From Triglochin maritima (lineage: Eukaryota; Streptophyta; Magnoliopsida; Alismatales; Juncaginaceae), in assembly GCA_963682175.1 (NCBI GenBank), contig OY821786.1:26682501-26746500 (forward strand): 64,000 bases of DNA. Direction: 5' to 3'. Position 1 is the stretch's first letter, and every line of letters begins with the position of its first letter. This document shows, piece by piece, positions 12,492-22,926 of the stretch. The notes beneath the pieces were generated by a model that saw only the letters and a program-made list of their open reading frames with translations, did not search any database and was not told the origin of the DNA. A program made the translations under genes and the position numbers.

Positions 12492-12508
12492 TTTCGGGAC
12501 GAAATCCT

Positions 12509-12524
12509 TTTAAGTTGGGTGGAT
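12509..12524 (+). other. Polypurine tract region
   Basis: A purine-rich stretch, TTAAGTTGGGTGGA, lies immediately before the 3' LTR and just after the gag-pol stop. This is the expected position of the plus-strand primer. Confidence 0.7.
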
Positions 12525-14715
12525 TGTTATATCCCTAACCCTTTTTAGGGTTAATTCGTGGTTAAGAGGAGAGAAGGAGGTATGGTGGGTTTGACTTTGT
12601 GGAGAGAGAGAGAGGTATGGGTGGAGGCATGGGTGAGGGATGGGGAGGCGTGTTGAGGGATGGAAGGAGTGTGGGGGGTTACTTTAAGAGCACCCAACCC
12701 TTCTTCCTCTTCTTTTCTTTTCCTTCCTTGTTTTCTCTCACACCATCCTCATCTTCTTCTCTCTTTGGCGTCGAGCAGCTCCGGGGGTCGGTGACGGAGG
12801 TGGACAAGCGGTCCAGGCAGGAGAGTTGCGGCGGTGAGCGCGAGGAGAGGTCACCGGATACGGCGTGCGCGAGCGGTGCTCCGGCTTGGTTCGTCGTTCT
12901 CGTGAGGTATGTCGACTCATTAGTGTGGCTTGTTGTTGACACTCATGAGAGGGTCGTGTTGGTCGGTCGGAGGAGGTCGGAGGCCTCTCCGACGTCGCGT
13001 TTGGGCGAAGAAACCTCGGCTGACGCGAGGTTGAAGACGACCGGACGGTCGACCGGTCCTTGGACGGTCGACCGGTCCTTGGACGGTCGACCGAATGCAT
13101 GTATATCTTTACTGTCTGTTGCGTTTCGGTAGACCGAGGTCTTGTATTCGGTCGACCGGAACTTAAATATATTGGATTATATTGCATGATGTTCGGACTT
13201 TGGAGTATGTTCGGTCGACCGTTATATGACGTAGAAATATAGGTTGACCCTAACTGTTATCGGTCGACCGAGACCCCTGAGTCGGTCGACCGATGGATTA
13301 AAAGATTGAAAATGAGGTACTGATAGTTTTCGGTCGACCGGGACCCCTGAGTCGGTCGACCGATAGAATGATTTGAATGTTGACCAACTCCGGATTTTGA
13401 CCTCGTTCGGTCGACCGGTTTTAGACCTTCGGTAGACCGTTGGGGGATTGTGTTCTGTGCGCAGCGGTAGACCGTGTTAGGGACGGTCGACCGATTCCTT
13501 TCTGGAAACGGTCGACCGAATTACCTCTTACGGTCGACCGTTAGGGCCCAGGACATAATTCCTGGTTCCCTTTTTGAACGCCAACTTTGTCCACGGAAAC
13601 CCGTGTCCTCGCCTTGTGCGTGAGCCGGGAGGTGACGGTGGGCGCGTGATGCGTGCATGCCCAGGGACCGCCGTTGGGAAGAGTGTGGGTGTTCGGGACG
13701 CGTCACGTCCATGTATGGACCGTGACTTTTGAGATGATTGTTGGCACTTTGTAGTATAGCAGGCCTGAGGGATCGCGGATCCCAGTGTTGATGTTGTGCG
13801 GGCACGCAACTGGCGTTGGGTGAGGTGACTACCGGCCCACGGGCTACGGAGGTCGCTGCCCTGCTTTTATAGCGGCGTGGTTGGTGTTCGCGGCTCGAGG
13901 AGCCCGATGACCTGACCGACTTCGGTCTGGATCTGTCCGATGCTGTGCGGGACTGTTGTGATGGACCACCGATGCTGTGCCGGTGATGCTGCCGAGGTTG
14001 TGCCAGCGATGATGATTGTTGGGCCGAGGTAGTGCCAGCTTGTTGTTTTCCTCGGCTGGGCACCTACCGAGATGATGTTGTTATACCTTCCGGGCGACGG
14101 CCCCGTTGGTCCCTGTGGCCCCGACCACTGAGATTTACAGATCTGTTTCTATCGGCGCGTAGACGTGACAGAGGCTCCCTGCCGAACCCTTGAGTAGTGT
14201 AGCTGCGTGTGGGGGGTGCGATGTCGCGGGCTACTAGACTGCATGTGCCTGCAGTAGGTCTCTTCGCGAGACCCGATGATTGATTGTCGGACTGATGTCC
14301 TGTTTTACCCTTCGGGGGAACTGTTTTCCATTTCTGTTGATGCCATGACATGCTACTAGTATGATAGGTTCATTATGTGATGCATGCATATAGGTGAGTT
14401 GGCATACGGGGTTTCCTTCTGGAAACTCAGGCATTGTTGTTGCATCTTTTTCAGGACCGCAGTAGGTCCGGGTGGGTGGTGACCGAGGACGGAGCGCTTT
14501 GGAGTCGGATCCTCTTCGGCAGTTGCTAGACCGTACGACTACTTGTATTCTATTCCATTGTATCAGTATTGTAGTTGTATTTCTTTTGGAAAACTCCTTG
14601 TATTTTGGGTGCACCCGGATTTATATATTTATATATTAGTGACGTTCCCGCGTGAGTTGTCTGTTATGTTGGTTATTTTGAAATTTTAAATCTTCCGCTG
14701 TTTCTGGACGTTACA
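12525..14715 (+). repeat. 3' LTR of the complete Tekay-like element
   Basis: The LTR is 2191 bp and differs from the 5' LTR by about 26 substitutions and one 38-bp insertion. The insertion accounts exactly for the length difference (2153 + 38). It ends GGACGTTACA, directly followed by the TSD GCTAT. Confidence 0.95.
13044..13081. repeat. Two extra 19-bp tandem units unique to the 3' LTR
   Basis: The unit GACGGTCGACCGGTCCTTG occurs twice in tandem at 13044-13062 and 13063-13081, next to a third palindrome also present in the 5' LTR. The 5' LTR has a single GACGGTCGACCG at the corresponding place (about 6313). The duplication adds two palindromes, spaced 19 bp apart. Confidence 0.92.
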
Positions 14716-14959
14716 GCTATAGTTATGGTTCTATTTGGTCTGTATATTTTTCATGTCTTACACCTTAGATATTAGATCGCAGAATAGCTGTCATGGTAAA
14801 GGAACCCGACAGAAAGACTCCCTTAACAGTCATGGTTAATACTTAATAGCTTTGATGTTTTGTTATAAATGTCTTTCTATTTTTTTAAGTGTTTATATTG
14901 CTGCAAAACATGATTATCACGTTGGATTTTTTGACACTTCACATCGTGTTGACCAACCC

Positions 14960-15445
14960 TAGCTGACCGACGTGTGTCCGAGTGACATGGTAAGGGAGGA
15001 GATATTTCGTTGGCCAAAAGTCCGACGTGGTATGTAAGTATACCATATCGGCTTGAAAATGACACCGACGTGGTATATAGGCAATACCAAGTCTGCCGCA
15101 CCTAGAAAGCCTATGTGGTATGTCATATTATTAAAACCAGAAATTCGAAAAAACCTAATAATAGGCCATACCATGTCAGTTCGTTGGCTAAAAACCAACT
15201 TGGTCTGTAGGTACACCACGTCGGTTGAAACAGAATGCTGATGTGGTCTATCGTATTATTTCAAAAAATTCCAAAAAAAAATCAAATAATAGAATATACC
15301 ACATTAGTTTGTTGGCAAACGACCACTGACATGTTATATGTAAATACCATATTGGTTTCTTCCAACACGCCGACGTGTTATGTCCTCAATTGCATTTTTG
15401 TTGTTGAATTTCACACAAGTTTCAACAAAATAACCGACCTATTAT
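14960..15445. repeat. Subterminal repeats with CCGACGTGGTATGT-type motifs
   Basis: The words CCGACGTGGTATGT, CCGACGTGGTATAT, ACCACGTCGG, GCCGACGTGTTATGT and weaker variants occur about nine times in 490 bp, in both orientations. This is the usual appearance of transposase-binding subterminal repeats in CACTA elements. Beyond it, 15446-16340 is AT-rich with no assignable gene. Confidence 0.6.
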
Positions 15446-16343
15446 GTCCTTAATTGATTTTTTTGTTAAATTCTGATTTTTTTTGTAATTTCACATAAAA
15501 TTCCCTGCAATTGAAACATAAATACACCACATAAAAATCCTGTAATTGAAACAAACATACACCACATAAAATTTCCTGGAATTGAAACATACATATACCA
15601 CACAAAATTTTGTTCATCACATATAAATCTAATTGTGTACTACAAATATATATTCCAAAAATGTCACACACACACATATCTCACTTTACACAAGGATCCT
15701 TGAAATGGATATACCAAAAATGTCATATATGTATATATATCTCAGTTAAACTATTACACATAATCTCAAAAGTTTAAATATCTACATCCAATTGAAACAG
15801 ACGTACACGCAAAAAAAATTGAAGTTGCAAGGTTGTTCAGGTGAAGGTAGTGTTGTAAACTATCTTTGTGGTGTAAACTATGTTGGTTCTATACACTATG
15901 TTTGTGTTGTAAACTATGTTCCTTTAATTTAGCTCCCTTTGAATATGAACTGTCTGTAAACTGTGTCGTACACTATGTCATACCAAAATTCTTAGTTAGT
16001 AAGCTGAATATGACTACAATGCCTCGCTCCTGCTTTACAATTTGGTTTGATCGGAATGTCAGGTTGAAATATCTACACATCAACATCAATGATATTATGC
16101 TTATATTCATCTATTATAATAAAAATTTAAAGAGGACAACATCGCCGAATAAACTTACATTCATCAATTAAGTTGCTAACAACATATGACTGATGAAAAA
16201 TAAGACCACTTCTCTCGCGTGTAGTCAATCTCTTCATGAGAAAATGGTTTAAGGGATTCGTGGAATCACTACTAAGTAAACAAACTCATTTATTAACATA
16301 TAAGTGCCACAAAATGCAACATAAGATCAATATCAAAATTTAC

Positions 16344-16580
16344 CTTTCTTAAATCTCTTGATCACTCCCATCTCAACAAGTTGGTCCATATACCTCATTC
16401 TGTAGTAACCACATTCAATATTTCCAACTTGTTTATGGTACCACAATTAAAATGTCATGTATATTAAGAAAACAATGAAATTAATGCATGTATAACTCAT
16501 ATTACCAAAAGAAACATTACTGAATCATCTTACCTTCACGCGCCCAGTTACTTTCCTTTTTGTGGCAGACCTTCAAACAC
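16344..16580 (-). pseudogene. Ulp1 (peptidase C48)-like fragment of the CACTA-like element
   Basis: On the minus strand, 16443-16344 translates to a block containing KQVGNIECGYYRMRYM. This matches the C-terminal signature of plant transposon-borne Ulp1-like cysteine peptidases, in which a conserved Gln precedes the catalytic Cys of the ECGYY block. The block ends at a plausible splice donor (AAG/GTAAAT). An upstream segment at 16580-16534 is flanked by a plausible acceptor (CTCAG) and donor (GAAG/GTAAG). The catalytic His and Asp regions were not found, so this is a fragment. The intron reading is inference. Confidence 0.5.
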
Positions 16581-17161
16581 CTGAGTATTTATAGACCTCA
16601 AGACCCCTACCAAAATATGTAAATGTTTGAAAATGGATTCAAACATTCAATAATAACAAATAAACTTAGAATATGAATACAATTTTTCCAAATAACTTAC
16701 AATTGAATGACACCCTTTAAAGCTTCCCTGGATTCCTACGATGCCAAAGGATGAAAATGTTGGTTTTTTGGCCTTCATCTATGTTTTGATGATTTAATCA
16801 ACCTAATCTTATTTATGATCATGTAGAGTAGCACACATATTGCATTGCATATATATTGCTTTGTGCTAACCTCCACAGGTGATCAAGACTCAAGGAAAAA
16901 AGGAAATTTATTTTGTATTTTGTATTTCTTTGAGTCTTTAGGAACTTTGTGTAATTGAGCATACTTGAGCTAAAAACTACACAAACACACTAGGTTCCCT
17001 ATAGAAGTCACACACGAAATTTGACATAATTTGGACTTCAATAGATCACCTAAACATAGATCGGAAAACACTAAACCTGAAGCTAAACAGTCTGCCCACA
17101 TTCGGTCGACCGAGTGATCAATTAATCTGTTAGTGTTTAACTGCCTATTTTCGGTCGACCA

Positions 17162-18650
17162 TGTAGGATCGTGTGGGTTATGGGTCCACTAATCACTTTT
17201 ACGCTAAACCCTAACTAATCAAACAATAAACGCAACGGAAACAATTTAAAGACTAGTAGGGAAAAGGAACAAGCAAACCACAAATTGACTCGACATTTTT
17301 ATAGAGGTTCGGCACCCCACAAGGGTCCTAGTCCTCTCTTTCAAGCTGCGCTCGACTCCGCGAGCTCCGCCTATGACTTCACTAACCACTCCCCGTTCCA
17401 GGCCGGGAGAGAACGCCTTCTACAAAACAAACTCCGCGAACAACCTCGCGAGCTTGACTTTCTTCTCTCACAATCCGAGAGGAACACTTCGGGCTTTCAC
17501 CGAAGTCCTTGCTTCTTGAACAAAGGTTGAGTGGAACAACACTCTCTAATTCTTGAGCACACTTGAGTAGGATTAAGGAATTGATCACTAAAGTGTGGAA
17601 ATTGAGGTTTTGAGTGTTTGAGATTCTCTCTAAAGTTTGGGACAAGTTTGTAGTGGGAGAGTTGTGTTAAAATGTGTTTTACAACTCCTTATATAGGCAT
17701 TAGAGAGAATAGAGCCGTTGGGATTGATTGGGTGTGAGTTGATGTGTGCTTACACAAAACAGAAAACACAGGACCCAATTCTGGCTGAATTCGGTCGACC
17801 GAAACGGGAAGAACGGTCGACCGTTTGGCAGTTTTGCACAAAGTTTGGCCGACCGGTTAAGCAACGGTCGACCACCCAACGCTACGACTTAGGTACACTT
17901 AAGTCATCGGTCGAACACCTAAAGGGGAACGGTCGACCGATTTGTACCAGGCACTTTGGGGTTGACAAACAATTGGATATTCAGTCGACCGAAACAGGTC
18001 TAGCGGTCGACCGTTTTTCAACAGGAGATTCGGGTTTGTCAAGAGATGAACAAACGGTCGACCGATCGTGGTCCTCGGTCGACCGATACATGAAATGTAT
18101 TTGGGGTATAATTGGTTTAATACGAATACGACCGTTGGGTATATACGACAAAAGTAACGGTCGGGAAAATAAGTTTAGACGGTCGACCGAAAGGTAAAAC
18201 ACGGTCGACCGAAACTAGACAGTGAAAACAGAAACAAGATACAAGATCATTCGGTCGACCGAACGACCTGTTGCGGTCGACCGAATGTGGGCAGACTTTC
18301 AGAGTTCAGGTTTAGTGTTTTCCGGTCTAAGTTTGGGTGATCTATCGAAGTCCAAATTATGTGAGTGACTTCTATAAGGAACCTAGTGTGTGTTTAAGTT
18401 GATTTTAGCTCAAGTATGCTCAAAATACACAAGTTCCTAAAGACTCAAAGAAATGCAAAATACATGTCTTCAAATGAGCTTGATTACATGTCTTGACTTG
18501 ATTTCCTTTCTTCCTTGAGTCTTCATCACCTGTAGAGGTTAGCACAAAGCAATATATATGCAATGCAATATGTGTGCTACTCTACATGATCATAATTAAG
18601 ATTAGGTTAATTAAATCATCAAAACATAGATTAAGGCCAAAAAGCCAACA
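17162..18650 (-). mobile_element. Solo LTR of the same copia-type family, nested in reverse orientation
   Basis: Read on the minus strand, it starts TGTTGGCTTTTTGGCC at 18650 and ends GATCCTACA at 17162, for 1489 bp. Flanks GACCA (17157-17161) and GACCG (18651-18655) are a 5-bp TSD with one mismatch. A TATATAAGG box sits on the minus strand near 17690. The conserved TTTATAGAGGTTCGGCACC block (plus-strand reading) is near its 3' end. It landed within one palindrome of the host LTR, beside GTCGACC. Confidence 0.85.
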
Positions 18651-19065
18651 GACCGTTCAGACCTTTTCGGTCGACCATGTCCCAAGTATTTTTTTGACCG
18701 TTTGTTTTGTCGTATATACCCAACGGTCGTATTTGTATTAACCAAAAATACCCCAAATAAATTTCGTGTATCGGTCGACCGAGGACCTTGTTGGGTCGAC
18801 CGAATTAATGTCTCTTGACAATCCCGGATCTCCTGCTGGAATTCGGTCGACCGTAGATCTTGGTTCGGTCGACCAAATAGAACTTTGTTTGTCAACCCCA
18901 AACTGCCTGGTGTGAATCGGTCGACCGAACCCTATTCGGTGTTCGACCGATCACTTATGTGTACCTAAGTCTTAGCATTGGGAGGTCGACCGTTCCTTAA
19001 CCGGTCGACCGAACTGAGTTCAAAACTGCCAAACGGTCGACCGAACAGTCCGTTCCGGTCGACCG
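17792..19065. repeat. Paired CGGTCGACCG palindromes in nested copia-type LTRs
   Basis: Pairs start at 17792/17814, 17908/17930, 17982/18004, 18180/18202, 18252/18274, 18844/18866 and 19034/19056, all 22 bp apart. Pairs at 17846/17865 and 18983/19002 are 19 bp apart. Pairs at 18055/18076 and 18772/18793 are 21 bp apart. Single-base variants are included. Confidence 0.9.
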
Positions 19066-20095
19066 AACTCACTCAGAATTGGGTCCTGCTAGTATCTGTT
19101 CTGTGTATCTTACACCAACTCTTACCCAATTAACCCCAATGGCTATATTCTCTCTAATGCTTATAAATAGAGTTGTAAAACACTTTTTAACACAACTCTC
19201 CCACACATACTTGTCCAATACATTGGAGAGAAGATCCAAACACTCCAAGCCTCAAACCTTCCACACTTTAGTCATAAATCCAATCTCACTCAAGTGTGCT
19301 CAAGTTGAGAGAGTGTTGTTCCACTCAACCTTTGTTCAAGAAGCAAAGATTTCGGTGAAAGCCCAAAGTGTTCCCTCTCGGATTGTGTGAGGAAGAAGGT
19401 CAAGCAAGTGAGGGTGTTCACGATGCTTGTTTTGTAAAAGGCGTTCTCTCCCGGCCCGGAACGGGGAGTGGATAGTGAATACGCGAGCGGAGCTCGAAGT
19501 GTCGAGCGGAGCTTGCAAGAGAGGACGTAGGCGGTGGCCGAACATCTGTAAAACCCCCCGAGTCCATTGTCGTTTGCATATTCCTTCCTTACTTGCTTGT
19601 TTGTTTAAATTCCGCTGCGCATAACTTGATCGATCAAACAAGTGGGTAATTAGCTTAAAAGTGATCAGAATTAGAGACCCTCACGATCCTATAGAAAAGC
19701 CAGTAGGTCGTCCACATAATAGGTTTTACCACAGCTAACATTCAATGATGACGGAAAACCACTCATGTTAAATTCCTTCATCAATTTGATTAATTCTAAT
19801 CTTGTTCACGATTCCCAAATGAGATATAATGAAATTGAAGTTATTATAAAATATAACGAGCTACTTACTTCTCCCACTATTGTATTAGAATATATGCCAT
19901 TGTCTTGCAGCACGTCTGTAAACTTTGAAGATTTGTTGTCTACCTGTGGAGGTGGTTGTTTCCACATTAGAGTGAAACACACACAACTATATGTTTTGTC
20001 GTTCGGCATTTGGTACAATTCCAAATATAAATAAATTAACATTATTAAAATTTAAATGTAACATATACATGTATGAAAAAGACAAACATGACTTA

Positions 20096-21258
20096 TGTTG
20101 GGTTTTTTGCCTTAATCTATATTAATTTTAATGATTAATCAAACTAATCTTAGTGAATCAACCTAATCAATCAAAGTGAGCAAACACGATTACATGCATT
20201 GCATACATACTTGTATACTTGCAATCATCTTAATAGGGATCAAGATAATCAAGAAAAATAGCATTGGGACAAAGACATCAAGACTCAAGATTTGTAATCA
20301 AAGCTTTGGACCAAGACATATAATTTTATATTTATTGAGTCCATAAGGTTTTATGTAAACTTGAGAACTAGGATTATGTTTCGTCTTGATTCGGTAAACC
20401 GGACCCTTCACGGTCAACTAAAACCTTTCCGTTCAGTCCACCGAACACCTATTGGATAACTGAATCATACCCATCAGTAGACGATAGGATACTCTTTGGA
20501 ATTGTCCTGGCGAACGACCGAAACACCATCGGTCGACAGAAAAGCCTTGGACCATTTTTGGACTTTACTCCAACAGTTGCATTTGAATCGAGCTCTTAGA
20601 GCCCAATTGATTTGTCTTAATTTGGACGACCAAATGCCTAATGGTCAACCGAGTCCTTCTTGGCTTTAGGTGCCCAACAACTATTTACACGTGGCACTTG
20701 ATCGTTGTACCCAACGACTATTTGAGTCATAGCTGTCAGCGCAAAACTCACGCTAACTTCGGTCATCCAAGTATACACGGTCAACCAAACTTGAGTAATC
20801 AAAGCCCAACAATCTTACTGTCCACCTTGGAACAGTGAACCAAATGAAATTCGGTTAACCGAAATAAAATAGGGTGAAATTGAAAATAGTTTCTGGAAGT
20901 TGGTGAACGGTAATCCGAACCCTATTTGGTGAACCGTATGCTTAGTTCAAACCAATCCAACCTTCTTGTTTCGAACTACCATTCCATTAACGATCGACCA
21001 AACCTGCATAGAAATTTTCCCGAGCTTTAAGCAAATCTTTGCTTCTCATTGGTGAATATCCCACCAACTCCCAAACGGCTAGTAGAGTTTGAAGGCTTAT
21101 AAATAGCATCTCATTTGTTGGTTTTAGCTCTCTTGAACACTCCATATTTAACCGATACTCAAAGCCAAATCCTCTACATCTTCAACCTCATTATTCTACA
21201 CTCAAGCCAAAACTTCACCACTTGCATATCCATTATATATAAATATCCAAGTGTTGCT
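20096..21258 (+). mobile_element. Truncated copia-type LTR, second subfamily
   Basis: It starts TGTTGGGTTTTTTGCC and aligns along its length with the reverse complement of the solo LTR at 30602-32117. A TTATAAATAG box lies near 21098. It stops at CCAAGTGTTGCT exactly where the Athila-like element begins, so that element inserted into it. The missing 3' third was not found on the far side. Palindrome pairs are degenerate and spaced 19 bp, for example at 20392/20411. Confidence 0.75.
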
Positions 21259-21945
21259 TGTTAAACGTTTTACTAATTAACCGCAAGTGAACGACCATCG
21301 ACGAAGACAGGGCAAGTATGGGTTGATCCGCAGGGAGCGTTGCCAACCTTTGAGTGAGCAATATCAAGTGGGAAATAATGGTGGAAGAAGAGATTATTAC
21401 GCTACGACTGAAAAGACGAATATACTAAGAATGCAAAACAAACTAGATTATGATGCAAATGAAAACTAAAGAAATTCAGCAAACCCAAACCACGACCGAA
21501 ATATCAACCCGATTGGAGCATTTTGATCCCCAGTGGCGGATCCAAATCCGCCACTGGCGGATCAAATGATCCCGATCTGGTTGAAATTTTGTGTCCCACT
21601 TTATTACTTCATTTGGCACGTGGGGTGAAGTCCTGATCTTCTGTCTCGAATCACTTTGAGTTGAATTGGAGAAATACTGATTTGATTCAAGTCATGTGTC
21701 ACCATATTTTGCACTTCACAATCAGGTCCCTCTGGATTTGCACTTGGGTCCTTCTTGATTTGCGATCCAGAACCTTCCAAATCAGTCCATACTTCTTACA
21801 TTTAGGTCCTTTCTGCTCCCTTCCTCTTCTTTATTACCTAATTCCTTAAACACTACAGACAACAACTCGAGTAGCAGAATATTGGGGGTAAAATAAAGGA
21901 TATATAGCGTGAATATGATGCATGATATGCTACTAATCATCATCC
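21259..21945 (-). repeat. 3' LTR of the gag-protease element, internally shortened
   Basis: On the minus strand it starts TGATTAGTAGCATATCATGC and ends CGTTTAACA. At 687 bp it is under half the family length (about 1.5 kb), so an internal segment is missing. A paired palindrome, GATCC(G)CCAGTGGCGGATC-like, lies at 21525 and 21545. Confidence 0.7.
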
Positions 21946-21948
21946 AAC

Positions 21949-22800
21949 AAGGACCACCCACCCTCCTTTGTATTATCAAGCATAAGCTCGATCGCAGGTG
22001 GGTCATTGTTGGAGTCAAGATGAAGCTCAAAAGGCTCAATGGCCGTGGGACATGCCGTAGAGACAACTTCTGGTATGGCCATATGCTGAGGTGTGTTCCT
22101 CTTACTAAGAGTCCAAACTAAATCTTCCAACAAACACTCCCTTTGTATATTCATGTTTGATGCTAGCTCACTCTGTTGCATTGCAAAGACAGACAATGAG
22201 TTTTTGCTGGGCACACAAACATTCTCAATGGGTTGCATTGGTGTTAGGGGTGTTTGTTGATTTTGCTGTGCTTTCTCTAATTGACGGATGGGGTTGAGAT
22301 TTAACGGTTGGTCCAAGGGCTCCTGTTGCCTACCATAGTTGAACACATGAAACTCAGCACTGATATTACCGAATGAGAGCTTCATGAGACCATTTCTACA
22401 ATTAATTAAGGCATTGGAGGTTGCCAGAAATGGTCTACCTGAAATCAAAGGTATTTGAGAGTAGGTGTTCGCAACAGGGTTGGTATCGAGGATGACAAAT
22501 TCTACTTGAAATATAAAATCTCCAACTTTGATGAGCACATCCTCAATAATCCCCTTTGGGACATGAATGGATCTATCCGCCAATTGGAGGGTGATCTTAG
22601 TTGGTTTAAATTCTCCCAAATTCAACTATTGATAAACCAAAAATTGGAGGAGGTTGACCATTGATCCTAAATCAAGCAATACGTTACTCATGCTAGTGTT
22701 CCCTATCGTACACTGAATAGTAGGACAACCAGGGTCCTTGTACTTTGTGTATGTGGGATTGGATAAAAGTGAGCTCACACTTGCAGCTAAGAATGCTTTC
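21949..22800 (-). pseudogene. Athila-like protease region
   Basis: The minus-strand translation contains the active-site variant DLGSM (family form DLGAS, an aspartic protease motif) near 22670. Downstream come TKITLQLADRS and ISGRPFLATSNALI, all typical of the gag-protease junction in plant Athila-like elements. A TAG at about 22626-22628 interrupts the frame between the active site and the rest. The 230-residue open frame 22625-21933 then runs to the PPT. No reverse transcriptase follows. Confidence 0.7.
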
Positions 22801-22926
22801 TTAGGATGACATCCAACAAGGGATGTTAACCTTCACTTGTTTAAAGACCTCTAATATCTTATCCATTGTGTCACTTTGCTTTTTGGTTAACCTACTAGGA
22901 TAGGGAGCTTTTGGCAGGTTTGTTTT

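Larger units (their letters stand above)
5794..14715 (+). mobile_element. Complete Tekay/Del-like chromovirus (Ty3/gypsy LTR retrotransposon)
   Basis: The 8922-bp element has two long LTRs, a perfect PBS, one uninterrupted gag-pol frame, a PPT and a perfect 5-bp TSD, GCTAT, at 5789-5793 and 14716-14720. Domain order is Gag, protease, reverse transcriptase, RNase H, integrase, chromodomain. This order with LTRs over 2 kb fits the Tekay/Del lineage. I counted about 26 substitutions plus one 38-bp insertion between the LTRs (about 1.2% divergence), which implies a recent insertion. It is the only element in the window with no visible coding lesion. Confidence 0.95.
16758..19693 (+). mobile_element. 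Solo LTR of the copia-type 'C' family, split by a second solo LTR
   Basis: The LTR starts TGTTGGTTTTTTGGCC and ends CGATCCTATA; the family end is CGATCCTACA, so the terminal CA has mutated to TA. A perfect TSD, GAAAA, lies at 16753-16757 and 19694-19698. Subtracting the nested LTR and one TSD copy leaves about 1.44 kb, the family length. A TATA-like TTATAAATAG lies near 19160. It has paired CGGTCGACCG palindromes. Family assignment to Ty1/copia rests on the related element at 39523-41179. Confidence 0.85.
14896..20095 (-). mobile_element. Decayed CACTA-like transposon, split by nested LTRs
   Basis: The low-coordinate end reads TATTGCTGCAAAACATG, a degraded match to the CACTGCTGCAGAACGTG end at 4210. 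Dense subterminal CCGACGTGG motifs follow, then minus-strand coding remnants with a Ulp1-like peptidase fragment. The solo LTR at 16758-19693 sits inside it with a perfect TSD. Sequence resumes at 19699-20095, where a 78-residue minus-strand frame (19806-20042) may be another coding remnant. The high-coordinate end is cut off by the LTR at 20096. CACTA elements carrying a C48 peptidase ORF are known in plants, but the class call here is an inference. Confidence 0.5.
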
